Assembly: GCA_001464915.1 (NCBI GenBank)
Contig: LNED01000023.1
Span: forward strand, 89,745-153,744
Length of the DNA: 64,000 nt
Direction: 5' to 3'
Source: Sphingomonadales bacterium Ga0077531
GTDB taxonomy: Bacteria; Pseudomonadota; Alphaproteobacteria; Sphingomonadales; Sphingomonadaceae
Within the stretch, counting starts at the first letter, position 1, and every line of letters starts with the position of its first letter. The translations under genes were made by a program, and so were the position numbers. This document shows, in pieces, positions 27,899 through 36,468 of the stretch. Below the pieces are notes generated by a model. That model worked only from the letters and a program-made list of their open reading frames with translations, did not search any database and was not told the origin of the DNA.

Positions 27899-28632
27899 TC
27901 GAAACTGTAGCAACCACCGGTTCGACCAACGCCGATCTTGTCGCACGGTTGCGGGCAGGCGAGAGCATCCCGGAAGGATACTGGCTGCGCGCCGAAACGC
28001 AGACCGGCGGCAAGGGACGCAGCGGCCGGACATGGATCAGCCCGCCCGGCAACCTCTATACAAGCACGGTAATCAATCTGCGCGAGGGAGATCCGCCGCC
28101 GCAGACGTTGGCGCTGGTGATCGGTCTGGCGGTCTATGATCAGGTCGACCAATCGCTGATGATCAGTGACCAACGCGATGTCATGCTCAAATGGCCGAAT
28201 GATGTGCTGGTGCGTGGGGCCAAGGTTGCGGGCATCCTGCTGGAGCGATGCGGCGATGCGATTGTGGCCGGGATCGGGATCAACATTGCCTTTGCGCCGC
28301 AGATCGAGGGGCGCGCCACAACCTGCATCACTGCGCTCAATATGAAGTACGATGCAGATCCAGAACATGCGCTGTCCTTTCTCGCGCCCAAAGTGGCTGA
28401 ACAGCTTGCCCGCTGGCGAGCCGATGGCTTGGCCGCTTTGATCAGCCGTTGGAGCCGCGCTGCCCATCCGGTGGGCAGTCCGCTTTCGGTCAACACGGGT
28501 GATGGCACGATGTTCAACGGTACGTTCGCAGGGCTCGATGAAGGCGGGGCGCTGCGGCTGCGCTTGGATAATGGCACGACACAAACTATTCACGCGGGCG
28601 AAGTTTCGTTGATTGCAGAAGGAAACGGCTGA
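27895..28632 (+). CDS. birA: Biotin--[acetyl-CoA-carboxylase] ligase
   Basis: It attaches biotin to the carrier domain of biotin-dependent carboxylases. The class I catalytic core is seen with [18 protein letters not shown] (the biotinyl-AMP loop), KWPNDVL and GIGINI. At 245 residues it lacks the N-terminal DNA-binding domain of E. coli BirA, so it should not act as a repressor. TTG start at 27895 overlapping the nuoN stop. The same nuoN-birA-coaX order is common in related alphaproteobacteria. Confidence 0.93.
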   Translation: MIETVATTGSTNADLVARLRAGESIPEGYWLRAETQTGGKGRSGRTWISPPGNLYTSTVINLREGDPPPQTLALVIGLAVYDQVDQSLMISDQRDVMLKWPNDVLVRGAKVAGILLERCGDAIVAGIGINIAFAPQIEGRATTCITALNMKYDADPEHALSFLAPKVAEQLARWRADGLAALISRWSRAAHPVGSPLSVNTGDGTMFNGTFAGLDEGGALRLRLDNGTTQTIHAGEVSLIAEGNG

Positions 28633-29426
28633 TGCTGCTGGCCGCCGATGTGGGGAACACCAATGTCGTTTTTGCTCTGTTCGCACCCGATGTGGACGGC
28701 ACGCTGACGATCCGAGCACGCTGGCGGATCGCCACCGATCCGCGCCGCACGGGCGATGAATACGCGGTCTGGCTTCTGCAACTCCTCACCATCGAAGGAG
28801 TGGAGCGTAGCGCCATTACGCAGATCATTGTCGCCTCGGTGGTGCCGCGCGCAGACCACAACCTCACCGTGCTGTGCGAGAAGTATTTTGGCATCACCCC
28901 GATGTTTGCTGGTCAAGGCAAGGCCGCATGGCAGTTCGAGATCGACGTCGATCAGCCCTCGTCGCTTGGGGCCGACCGCGCGCTCAACATTCTGGCGGCG
29001 CATCACAAATACGGCGGTGATCTGATCATTGTCGATTTCGGCACTGCGACCAAATTTGAAGCGGTTGATTTTACCGGCGCCTATAAGGGCGGATCGATTG
29101 CGCCGGGGATTAACCTCTCGCTTGATGCCTTGGTTGGCAAGACCGCCAAACTGCCCCGCATCGCAATCCGTGCGCCTGCCAGCCGCAGCGTGATTGGCCG
29201 CAACACTGAAGATCAGATGCTGATCGGGGTGTTCTGGGGCTATGTCGCGATGATGGAAGGTATGGTCACGCGGATGAAAGCTGAAATCGGACGTCCGGCA
29301 AAGGTTGTAGCCACCGGCGGGCTCGCCATATTGTTCGATGACGCAACCGAAATCTTTGACCACGTCGATGCCGACCTAACTTTGGACGGCCTCGCCATTC
29401 TTGCGCGTCAGGCCGAAACCGCCTGA
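28632..29426 (+). CDS. coaX: Type III pantothenate kinase
   Basis: It phosphorylates pantothenate in the first step of CoA synthesis. The ASKHA-fold motifs are present: [12 protein letters not shown] (phosphate 1), [27 protein letters not shown] and GGSIAPGI. 264 residues is standard for type III. The ATG shares one base with the birA stop. Confidence 0.95.
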   Translation: MLLAADVGNTNVVFALFAPDVDGTLTIRARWRIATDPRRTGDEYAVWLLQLLTIEGVERSAITQIIVASVVPRADHNLTVLCEKYFGITPMFAGQGKAAWQFEIDVDQPSSLGADRALNILAAHHKYGGDLIIVDFGTATKFEAVDFTGAYKGGSIAPGINLSLDALVGKTAKLPRIAIRAPASRSVIGRNTEDQMLIGVFWGYVAMMEGMVTRMKAEIGRPAKVVATGGLAILFDDATEIFDHVDADLTLDGLAILARQAETA

Positions 29427-29461
29427 ATTCACGCGTCTCTTTTTACAGAACCGGACATACC

Positions 29462-31117
29462 TTGAAGAAAGATTTTACCCCCGAAGACGAATTGCTGTTT
29501 CTTGCACTGGGAGGGTCGGGGGAGATTGGCATGAACGTCAATCTCTATGGCTGTCAGGGCAAATGGATCATGGTCGATCTGGGCATGACCTTTTCGGGCA
29601 CCGAATATCCCGGCGTCGATCTGGTGTTTGCCGATCTCGATTTCATTGAGGAGCGTGCGAAGGACCTACTCGCCATCGTGCTGACCCATGCGCATGAAGA
29701 TCACATCGGCGCGGTACCTTACTTCGCTGGGGAACTCGGTGTGCCGCTGTATGCCACGCCGTTCACCGCTGATCTGGTGAAGCGCAAACTCGAAGAAGCT
29801 GGCCTGCTCGGTAAGGTTGAGATCAACATTATCGAGGAAGACCACGGCGAGATCGACATTGGCCCGTTCACGATCACCTATCTGCCGCTGGCGCACTCCA
29901 TTGCTGAAGGCAACGCGCTGCTGATCGACACGCCGCACGGGCGCATCTTTCACACCGGCGACTGGAAGCTCGACGAAGAACCGATCATTGGCGAGCCCAC
30001 CACTGAAGAAGAATTGCGCGAAATCGGCGATGAAGGCGTGCTGGCGCTGGTGTGCGATTCGACCAATGTGTTCAATCCCGAACCGTCCGGCTCCGAAGGC
30101 GCAGTGCATCGCGCGCTGATGGAAGAAGTTGCGCGCCACACAGGCAAGCGAGTGGTCGTCACCACCTTTGCCAGCAATGTCGCGCGGCTCCACACATTGG
30201 GCGAAGTCGCACGTGAAACCGGGCGGAAAATCTGCGTTGCGGGCCGTTCGCTCGACCGGATTATCGAGGTTTCGCAGGACAATGGCTATCTTGAAGACTT
30301 CCCTACGCCGGTGAATTTTGAAACCGCGATGGGCCTGCCCCGCGGCGAGGTGTTGATTATTGCGACTGGCGGACAGGGCGAGCCGCGCGCCGCATTGGGC
30401 CGGATGGCGGAGAAGAGCCACCCGATCGAACTGGCCGCGGGCGATGTGGTGTTGTTCTCGTCGCGCCAGATACCGGGCAATGAAATTCCGATTGGCAAGA
30501 TCCAGAACCAGCTCGCCGCGCGCGGGATCCAGATGGTGACTGATCGGCAGGCCTTTATCCACGTTTCGGGTCACCCGGGGCGGCCTGAATTGGAGGCGCT
30601 ATACGAATGGCTGCGGCCTGAAGTGCTGGTTCCGGTTCACGGCGAAATCCGCCATATGGCCGAACAGGTTCGGGTCGGCAAAGCCGCTGGCATTCCGGCG
30701 CAGGTCTTGCAGAAGAACGGCGACATCATCCGCCTTGCCCCCGGTAAACCGGGCAAGCTTGCCGAAGTGCGCGCGGGCCGATTGGTGCTCGATGGCGACA
30801 TCATCGCGCCCGCCAATGGCGATGCGATCACCATGCGTCGCCGCATTGCGCAGGATGGCGTCTTGATCGTCGTGCTCGCCAGGGGGCAAGCGCCGCTGGT
30901 TGAGGCGATTGGATTGCCACTGGATGAAGATTTGCCCGAATTCCTCACCGAAGCGGGCGGCGATGTGCTGACCGCGATCAAGCGGCTGAAGGGCAAGGAC
31001 GCGAAAGACCCTGCAGTGATCAAGGAGGCAGCCCGGCTTGCCGCACGGCGCGCGGCCCAGCGTTGGTCTGGCAAGAAGCCTCAGGTGCGCGTGGTTATGC
31101 CGGGGGCGCCCGCCTGA
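29462..31117 (+). CDS. rnj: Ribonuclease J
   Basis: A metallo-beta-lactamase/beta-CASP ribonuclease with 5'-3' exo- and endonuclease activity in mRNA decay and rRNA maturation. The zinc motif THAHEDHIGA, the DLGMTFSG element, HTGDWKLD, DSTN, SSRQIPGNE and HVSGHPGRPEL are all present. 551 residues is typical. TTG start at 29462 gives MKKDFTPEDELLF. The stop overlaps the next gene by 1 nt. Confidence 0.95.
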   Translation: MKKDFTPEDELLFLALGGSGEIGMNVNLYGCQGKWIMVDLGMTFSGTEYPGVDLVFADLDFIEERAKDLLAIVLTHAHEDHIGAVPYFAGELGVPLYATPFTADLVKRKLEEAGLLGKVEINIIEEDHGEIDIGPFTITYLPLAHSIAEGNALLIDTPHGRIFHTGDWKLDEEPIIGEPTTEEELREIGDEGVLALVCDSTNVFNPEPSGSEGAVHRALMEEVARHTGKRVVVTTFASNVARLHTLGEVARETGRKICVAGRSLDRIIEVSQDNGYLEDFPTPVNFETAMGLPRGEVLIIATGGQGEPRAALGRMAEKSHPIELAAGDVVLFSSRQIPGNEIPIGKIQNQLAARGIQMVTDRQAFIHVSGHPGRPELEALYEWLRPEVLVPVHGEIRHMAEQVRVGKAAGIPAQVLQKNGDIIRLAPGKPGKLAEVRAGRLVLDGDIIAPANGDAITMRRRIAQDGVLIVVLARGQAPLVEAIGLPLDEDLPEFLTEAGGDVLTAIKRLKGKDAKDPAVIKEAARLAARRAAQRWSGKKPQVRVVMPGAPA

Positions 31118-31398
31118 TGCAGATCACTTCGATTGCGGCGATCTATTTTCTGTTCTTCGTCATGAGCGCGTTTGTCATGCTGCCGTTCGGTGTGCGAACC
31201 GCTGATGAAGCCGGGGAGGCCAAGGTACCAGGGCAGGCGGATAGTGCGCCTGTCGATTTTCGCCCCGGCAAGGTTGCTGCGCGCGCATCAGTGATCGCCG
31301 CGCTTGCGACGGCGCTATTCGTCGCCAATTATCAAAATGGGTGGATCACCGTCGCTGACATCGATTTTCTGCCCAAACCACCGGCGGCTGAAGGTTAA
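31117..31398 (+). CDS. DUF1467 family membrane protein
   Basis: A 93-residue protein with two TM helices (SIAAIYFLFFVMSAFVMLPFGV and ASVIAALATALFVANYQNGWI), matching the DUF1467 pattern VMLPFGVRTADEAGEAKVPGQADSAP. Function unknown. It is coupled to rnj (TGATG). Its stop overlaps the stop of the convergent coiled-coil gene. Confidence 0.85.
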   Translation: MQITSIAAIYFLFFVMSAFVMLPFGVRTADEAGEAKVPGQADSAPVDFRPGKVAARASVIAALATALFVANYQNGWITVADIDFLPKPPAAEG

Positions 31399-33767
31399 TT
31401 CCGCAGCCGCTGGATCGCTTGTGCCAGCGCGACATAGAGCTTGCCCATTTCCGATCCCAGCACGGTCACGCTCAGCACATGGCCGTCGCGGGTGGAGAGC
31501 ATCGAACGCAGCATCGCCTCGAAATCGTGGATGTAGCGGCTGACATTGGCCCGAAACGCGTCATCGCTGTTGTAGAGCCCGGCGATATCTCGCGCGGTGC
31601 CATTGTCGATCAAGCGCACCGCACGGCGGGTAAAAATGCCGCGGTCGCCCTTCAGATAGGCGTCCCACGCGGTGTCGGTCACCTCGGTAGACAGAGCAGT
31701 AGTGATGTCGATCGCCGCGGAATTGAGGCTGTCAGTGATCAGAGCCATGCGCCGGGCGAAGTCATTATTGACCTGCTCTTCGGCCAATTCACGTGCGCGG
31801 GCGATGCGCTGTTCGAGATTGCCGGTGAGCTCATTCACTCGCACCAGTTGATCGCGGAGCTGGATCACCGCTTCACGCCCCACGCCTGAGGCGTGAGCGG
31901 CTGATTGCTCAAGCTTGCCAATTGTCGTCGCGGCTTCATTGCGCAACGCGCGTTCAAGCACTTCGACCGTCTCTGCCCCGATGCTTTCCGCCAGCACCAC
32001 GGCTTTCTCGCGAGCACCAGTGTCGAGCGTTGCGAACGCCTGTGCAATCGCGCCTTCGAGCATGCCCAGCGCCTCGCGCAATTGTTCCTGCGTCTCGGCG
32101 GCGAGCGTTCCGCTTTCCTCGGCCAGCCGCGCGAACCCGCCGCGCAGGCCTTGTAACCGTGCGAGCGCATCTTCGGATTGTTCGGCCAGACGCGATTTGA
32201 ACCCGGCGATGGCGATTTCCGCCGCGTCGATCTCGCTGCGGGTGAGCAGCAGATATTCGGACAGATCGCTGCCCTGCTGGCTTGACCGCAGCATAAGCTG
32301 ATTGACCTTGTCGGCGCGGGCTTCGGTGTCGCTGAGCGAGGTTTGTGCAGCAGCAATGGCTGCGGGCAAATCTTCGCGGGTCGCGCGGGCGCCTGATTGG
32401 ATGATTTCGAGCAGTCGAATACCGCTCTCTGTCAGTGCGGCAAGGCGCGTTTCTGTTTCCGCCAACGCAGCGCGCTTGTCAGCCAGTTGTTCCCCGAGGG
32501 TGCCGAGCCCTGCGGCCAGACTGTTACGCGCGGTGTCGCCGTGATCGCCAATTTCGCGCATCACTGCACCGAGTTGATCAAGCCGTGCTGCAATCGCCTC
32601 ACCATGGGCGAGCAATTTTTCCGTATCAGCGATCTGCGCCTCGCGCCGAACCGCCAACGCATCGTCGAGCGCGGTGAGTCGCTGCGCCAGTATTTCGCTC
32701 GCCTGGGCCTCGTGTGTTTCGAACGCCGCCTGCCGCTGTTCCAGTTGCTCTGACAATGCACGGCTGCGTTCGGTTAGCTGGCTATCAAAGGCATCAATCT
32801 CAGCGGTCGCTTGCCGCGTCCGATCATTCAGAGCCGCAAGGGCCGCGGCCTCCAGCGCATCGAGCCGGGCGCGGTATGCCTCGGTGTCGTTTTGCAGCGC
32901 GGAGAAGCGATGGGATACCAACGCCTCAATCCGGGTCAGCTGTTCTTCAAATCCGCCCAGCGTCTCGCCGACCCGTTGTCCAAGACTGCGCACCTGCGTC
33001 TCGCTGGCCGTGCCGAAGGTGTTGAGACGATCAAAGCCAGCGACCAGCCGTTCGAGTTGATCCTGCGCATTGCGCCCTGCGCCGCCAATCTGGTTGGCGA
33101 CATCGCGCGCCGCATTGGCAATCACCGGCAGGTCATCGCGCAGCCGGTTCATATTGCCGAGCGCAGTGTCGCTGGCGCTGCCAATTGCATCAACCTGCAC
33201 GCCATTGGTGGTGATCAGCGCCTGCAATTCGCCCGCATGGGTGGAAATCCGCTCGGCCGCGATCCGGCCAAGGGCTTCAAGATCGCGGGACTGGGCTGCG
33301 AGAAACTCGCGCGCGAGGCTGAGCTCGCGGTTGACCACTTTCAGCCGCGCTTCGAGTGCAACGCTTTCCTGGCTCATCAAAGCGGCGCTGGCGGCAAAAC
33401 GGTTAGCCTCGGCCCGTGACGAGCGCATGGCGAGCAGCCATACGATTCCGATCAGCGCCACCAGCACCGACCACTGTACTGCCCAAGCTGCCCATTCAGC
33501 CGGAGCCGCGCCGTTCAGCATGGCGGTCTGATGGGCCCAGACATAAAATCCCGTCCAGCCTGCGACCGCCAAAATCGCCAGCGTCGGCGCGATCCATCCA
33601 AACCGGGAAGGGGGCGGGGTAGGTTCGGCTTCTTCCAGCCAACTTTCCGAAAGCTCAAGCTCGCCTGCGGTGTCCGTCGCAGCGGTTTCCTCGGCCAATG
33701 CCGATCCCGCCGCGCCATTATCGCTGCTCTTTTGCCCTAGGGCGCGTATCTCATGCCGTCCTGCCAT
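31395..33767 (-). CDS. Large two-TM coiled-coil protein, function unknown
   Basis: A 790-residue protein. Residues 1-60 are acidic and soluble, then two TM segments (WIAPTLAILAVAGWTGFYVWA; WAVQWSVLVALIGIVWLLAM). About 660 residues of heptad-like helix follow, rich in Ala, Glu, Arg and Gln, resembling apolipoprotein/chemoreceptor-type or tropomyosin-like coiled coils. Both termini should be cytoplasmic. No Walker motif was seen, so a generic ATPase label would not be supported. The ATG at 33767 (MAGRHEIR) is chosen since the open frame upstream is the shadow of the divergent Hpt-like gene. It is divergent from that gene across 70 nt. Confidence 0.75.
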   Translation of the reverse strand: MAGRHEIRALGQKSSDNGAAGSALAEETAATDTAGELELSESWLEEAEPTPPPSRFGWIAPTLAILAVAGWTGFYVWAHQTAMLNGAAPAEWAAWAVQWSVLVALIGIVWLLAMRSSRAEANRFAASAALMSQESVALEARLKVVNRELSLAREFLAAQSRDLEALGRIAAERISTHAGELQALITTNGVQVDAIGSASDTALGNMNRLRDDLPVIANAARDVANQIGGAGRNAQDQLERLVAGFDRLNTFGTASETQVRSLGQRVGETLGGFEEQLTRIEALVSHRFSALQNDTEAYRARLDALEAAALAALNDRTRQATAEIDAFDSQLTERSRALSEQLEQRQAAFETHEAQASEILAQRLTALDDALAVRREAQIADTEKLLAHGEAIAARLDQLGAVMREIGDHGDTARNSLAAGLGTLGEQLADKRAALAETETRLAALTESGIRLLEIIQSGARATREDLPAAIAAAQTSLSDTEARADKVNQLMLRSSQQGSDLSEYLLLTRSEIDAAEIAIAGFKSRLAEQSEDALARLQGLRGGFARLAEESGTLAAETQEQLREALGMLEGAIAQAFATLDTGAREKAVVLAESIGAETVEVLERALRNEAATTIGKLEQSAAHASGVGREAVIQLRDQLVRVNELTGNLEQRIARARELAEEQVNNDFARRMALITDSLNSAAIDITTALSTEVTDTAWDAYLKGDRGIFTRRAVRLIDNGTARDIAGLYNSDDAFRANVSRYIHDFEAMLRSMLSTRDGHVLSVTVLGSEMGKLYVALAQAIQRLRN

Positions 33768-33837
33768 GGGACATGCATACCACACCCGGAATCGGGATAA
33801 ACCCCGCTTTAACCCAATTCGGCGTATCTCTTGCCGC

Positions 33838-34149
33838 ATGGCGTTTGATAATGGTGCTCTGGATGCGACTCTTGCGGCGGCGGCCGGCGATGATGCCGCG
33901 CTGCTGCACGAACTGCGCACGGCGTTTCTGGAGAGTGCCGCGAAGCAGCTCGACCTGCTCAAGCGTGCGCGCTGTGATGGCAACTGGAACGTTGCAGCGA
34001 TGCGGCTGAAGGGGTTGGCGGCCAGTTTCCACGCCGACGACCTGCTACAGGCTGCTGAAATCGCGCTTCACGCCGCGCCCGGAGAACCGCGCGCGATTCG
34101 AGAAATTGAGGCTGTGCTCGCCCGCTTTTCGCGCGGAGCGCGCCGCTGA
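33838..34149 (+). CDS. Hpt-like protein lacking the phospho-accepting histidine
   Basis: A 103-residue all-helical protein that aligns with histidine phosphotransfer (Hpt) domains. The signature normally reads A-H-x-L-K-G; here it reads AAMRLKGLAASFHADDL, with Met55 where the phospho-accepting His should be. The helix that follows (LLQAAEIALHAA) also fits. If the alignment is right it cannot accept phosphate at the canonical site and would be a pseudo-Hpt, perhaps a binding partner only. It could also be an unrelated four-helix protein. It heads a run of four plus-strand genes. Confidence 0.6.
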   Translation: MAFDNGALDATLAAAAGDDAALLHELRTAFLESAAKQLDLLKRARCDGNWNVAAMRLKGLAASFHADDLLQAAEIALHAAPGEPRAIREIEAVLARFSRGARR

Positions 34150-34260
34150 TCCGCCAGGACGCTGCGCAGGACGGGTAGAACGCCGCAATCCTGCTTGAAC
34201 CCCTGACCTGAAACCGCCAATCCTCAGCGCTTGCTGCGATGTTTTCGGGATGAGGTGGGT

Positions 34261-35475
34261 ATGCGCACAGGACTGATCGCTGCGCTCGCACGTACCGAGG
34301 CTGGCGCCCTGCGCGCCGATTTGCCGTTGGCGGGCCGATCGGTACTGGCTTGGCAAGTGGCGTTGCTGCGCGAATTCGGGGCTGAGCGTATTATCTGCCT
34401 ATGCGAAGGGACGGCGGGCGAAGTCCTGCGGTTGCAACACGAAGTGGAATCAGCGGGCGTGGCTTTTCACGCGCTGAACGGTTTTGCCGCGCTGCCGGCA
34501 CTGGTACGTGCTGAGGACGAACTGATCATCCTGCGCGACGGCTTGGTGCCCGATCTGGCGTTGGCCCGGGAGATGATAGGGGGCCACGCGATGAAAGCGG
34601 GGGGCGCCGCCCTGCAAAAGGGTGTCGCTTGCCTGCCCGCCGATCACCCGCTGGCTGCCACCCACCCCGAAGATTTCGAACGGATCGATGCGGCCCGCCA
34701 TTGGGCCGGACTACTGGTAATGCGCGGCGCTCCGGTGCAGCAGTTGGCTGATTTCCCCGCCGATGCCGATGCGATTTCGGTACTGCTGCGGCTTGCACTG
34801 CAGGCTGGGACGCCGTGTCGGGAATTGGGACCAAGCGATTTGGCACCCGAGACGTGGCTGCTTGCCATTAGCGACCAAGCGGTGGCGGCGCATGAAGCGG
34901 CTCTGATCAACGCAGCTGTGCCTGCGCCCGATTGGCGCGCGCCAATCGCGTCGCTCGCCGCAGTTTTGGTGCGTAGCCTTGCGCCGCGCGGGTTGGGGCA
35001 GGGGGCTTTGATTACGGCGGCGACTGCGGCGCTCATGTTGCTGGGTGGGGTCTTTGTAGCAGCATCGGGCGGAGCGGAAGGCGGGTTGGCGCTTGCCGCT
35101 GCTGGAGGCTTTGCGGCGCGGGTTTCCGGCGCTTATGCGGCTTTGGCAGCCCGACTGCGGCGTCGGCCCGAGGACGGCCGAAAAGACGCGGCGCTTGGCC
35201 TTACCGTGGATGCTTTTGCCGCGCTGACACTATGGTTTGCGCTGGCGCCGTGGCCGGATTGGGCGCCGTTGGCAGTGTGTGGGCCGATTGTGATTGGGTT
35301 GGCGCGGCTCGTTTCGCGCGATGCTGAGACCACGCTGGCAGCAATAGCCTCGGACCGGGCAAGCTTGCTGTTGTTGCTGGCGCTGGCGGCATGGCTCGGC
35401 TTCTTGCCCGAGACGGCGGCGCTCACCGCGCTTGCGTTGCTGGCTGCTTTGCTGCTGCGCCGACGCGCCAATTGA
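34261..35475 (+). CDS. Nucleotidyltransferase-like / CDP-alcohol phosphotransferase-like membrane fusion, apparently degenerate
   Basis: A 404-residue protein. Residues 1-~215 resemble the GT-A nucleotidyltransferase fold (DLPLAGRSVLAWQVALLREFGAERIICLC is arranged like the LPKPLLPLAGRP region), but the glycine-rich nucleotide loop is not conserved. Residues ~230-404 hold several TM helices. The segment VSGAYAALAARL followed by GLTVDAFAA (G313, D317) is placed like the CDP-alcohol phosphotransferase motif, but most catalytic Asp residues are absent. The layout recalls bifunctional inositol-phosphate cytidylyltransferase/phosphotransferase (IPCT-DIPPS) proteins. This is inference. ATG at 34261, with GGTGGG upstream. 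Confidence 0.55.
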   Translation: MRTGLIAALARTEAGALRADLPLAGRSVLAWQVALLREFGAERIICLCEGTAGEVLRLQHEVESAGVAFHALNGFAALPALVRAEDELIILRDGLVPDLALAREMIGGHAMKAGGAALQKGVACLPADHPLAATHPEDFERIDAARHWAGLLVMRGAPVQQLADFPADADAISVLLRLALQAGTPCRELGPSDLAPETWLLAISDQAVAAHEAALINAAVPAPDWRAPIASLAAVLVRSLAPRGLGQGALITAATAALMLLGGVFVAASGGAEGGLALAAAGGFAARVSGAYAALAARLRRRPEDGRKDAALGLTVDAFAALTLWFALAPWPDWAPLAVCGPIVIGLARLVSRDAETTLAAIASDRASLLLLLALAAWLGFLPETAALTALALLAALLLRRRAN

Positions 35476-35517
35476 ACTAACGCTGATTTAACTATGTAGG
35501 GGCTAAACCTTGCGAGG

Positions 35518-36468
35518 ATGAGCGACGACACGATGGACATTGCCGCCGACCTAGCAGTCGAGGCGTTCCTGCGGGATGAACTCGCGCGGGAAAACCGCGC
35601 GGTGACGGCGGTTGTCCCGGTCCTGCGGCATTTGCTCAGCAGTGATGCCCATGCGCTCGTCAGCGACGCAATTGTGGCGCGTGTGCGCGGCATGGTGGTC
35701 GATTGTGCCGCGCAGCTGCTGGGAGCGATGGCGGGGAGCGATCCTGCCATCCGTGCTCAGGCGCTGATTGACCCGGGCGCGCTCGATAGCATGGCCGACG
35801 CGCTGCTGGGTGACGAGCCGCTGTTGGCCTTCTGCCACGCGCTCGCCAATGAAAGCTTGCTGACCGAACGATTCCAGCAGCGCCAAACAATTGATCCGGT
35901 GTTGAGCCCGCTGCTGCAGGAACTGATCGCATCAGACGAACCGCTCATTGCCGCGCTGGCGATGAGCACTTTGGCGGCGCAATCACGCTATGTCCAAAGC
36001 CAGCGTCGGATGGAATTGCCGCTGGGTGAACTTCCGGCTGAACTGTTCCATGCATTGGTTGCGCGGGGGCTGGCTCAGACGGCGGACGAGACAGGCCGCG
36101 CAGGACTGGAGCGGTTGCAGCTTGGCTATGATGAGGCTGCCAGCCGGCTTGCCTTGCTGGCTCGGCTTGTCGCGGCGATGCGGCGCGGGGCGGTGGCGGC
36201 GCTGGCGCTTGACCATGCGGGCCTTGCCCTGTTTGCCACCGCGCTTGCCGCGCATACTCGCCAACCGCGCGCGGCGAGTGTTCTGGCCTGCCATGAAGGG
36301 CAAGGCGCGCGGCTTGCGCTGACCTTACGCTCGGCGGGTCTATCATTGCCGGTGATCGAACGGCAGTTCATGCTGGTGGAGCCAGCCGCGCGGATGCCGC
36401 GTGCGGTCGGCACGCTTACCGCTGAACGGGCTGCCGCGCTGCTTGGCGCGGATGAGGCGGCGCAGTGA
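35518..36468 (+). CDS. Alpha-helical hypothetical protein
   Basis: A 316-residue, Ala/Leu-rich, mostly helical soluble protein without a signal peptide or TM segment. The repeated helical pairs suggest a HEAT/ARM-like or DUF2336-like solenoid, but I cannot name a family. It begins 42 nt after the membrane fusion gene and its stop overlaps the pseudo-kinase start by 4 nt (GTGA), so the two are co-translated and probably functionally linked. Confidence 0.65.
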   Translation: MSDDTMDIAADLAVEAFLRDELARENRAVTAVVPVLRHLLSSDAHALVSDAIVARVRGMVVDCAAQLLGAMAGSDPAIRAQALIDPGALDSMADALLGDEPLLAFCHALANESLLTERFQQRQTIDPVLSPLLQELIASDEPLIAALAMSTLAAQSRYVQSQRRMELPLGELPAELFHALVARGLAQTADETGRAGLERLQLGYDEAASRLALLARLVAAMRRGAVAALALDHAGLALFATALAAHTRQPRAASVLACHEGQGARLALTLRSAGLSLPVIERQFMLVEPAARMPRAVGTLTAERAAALLGADEAAQ

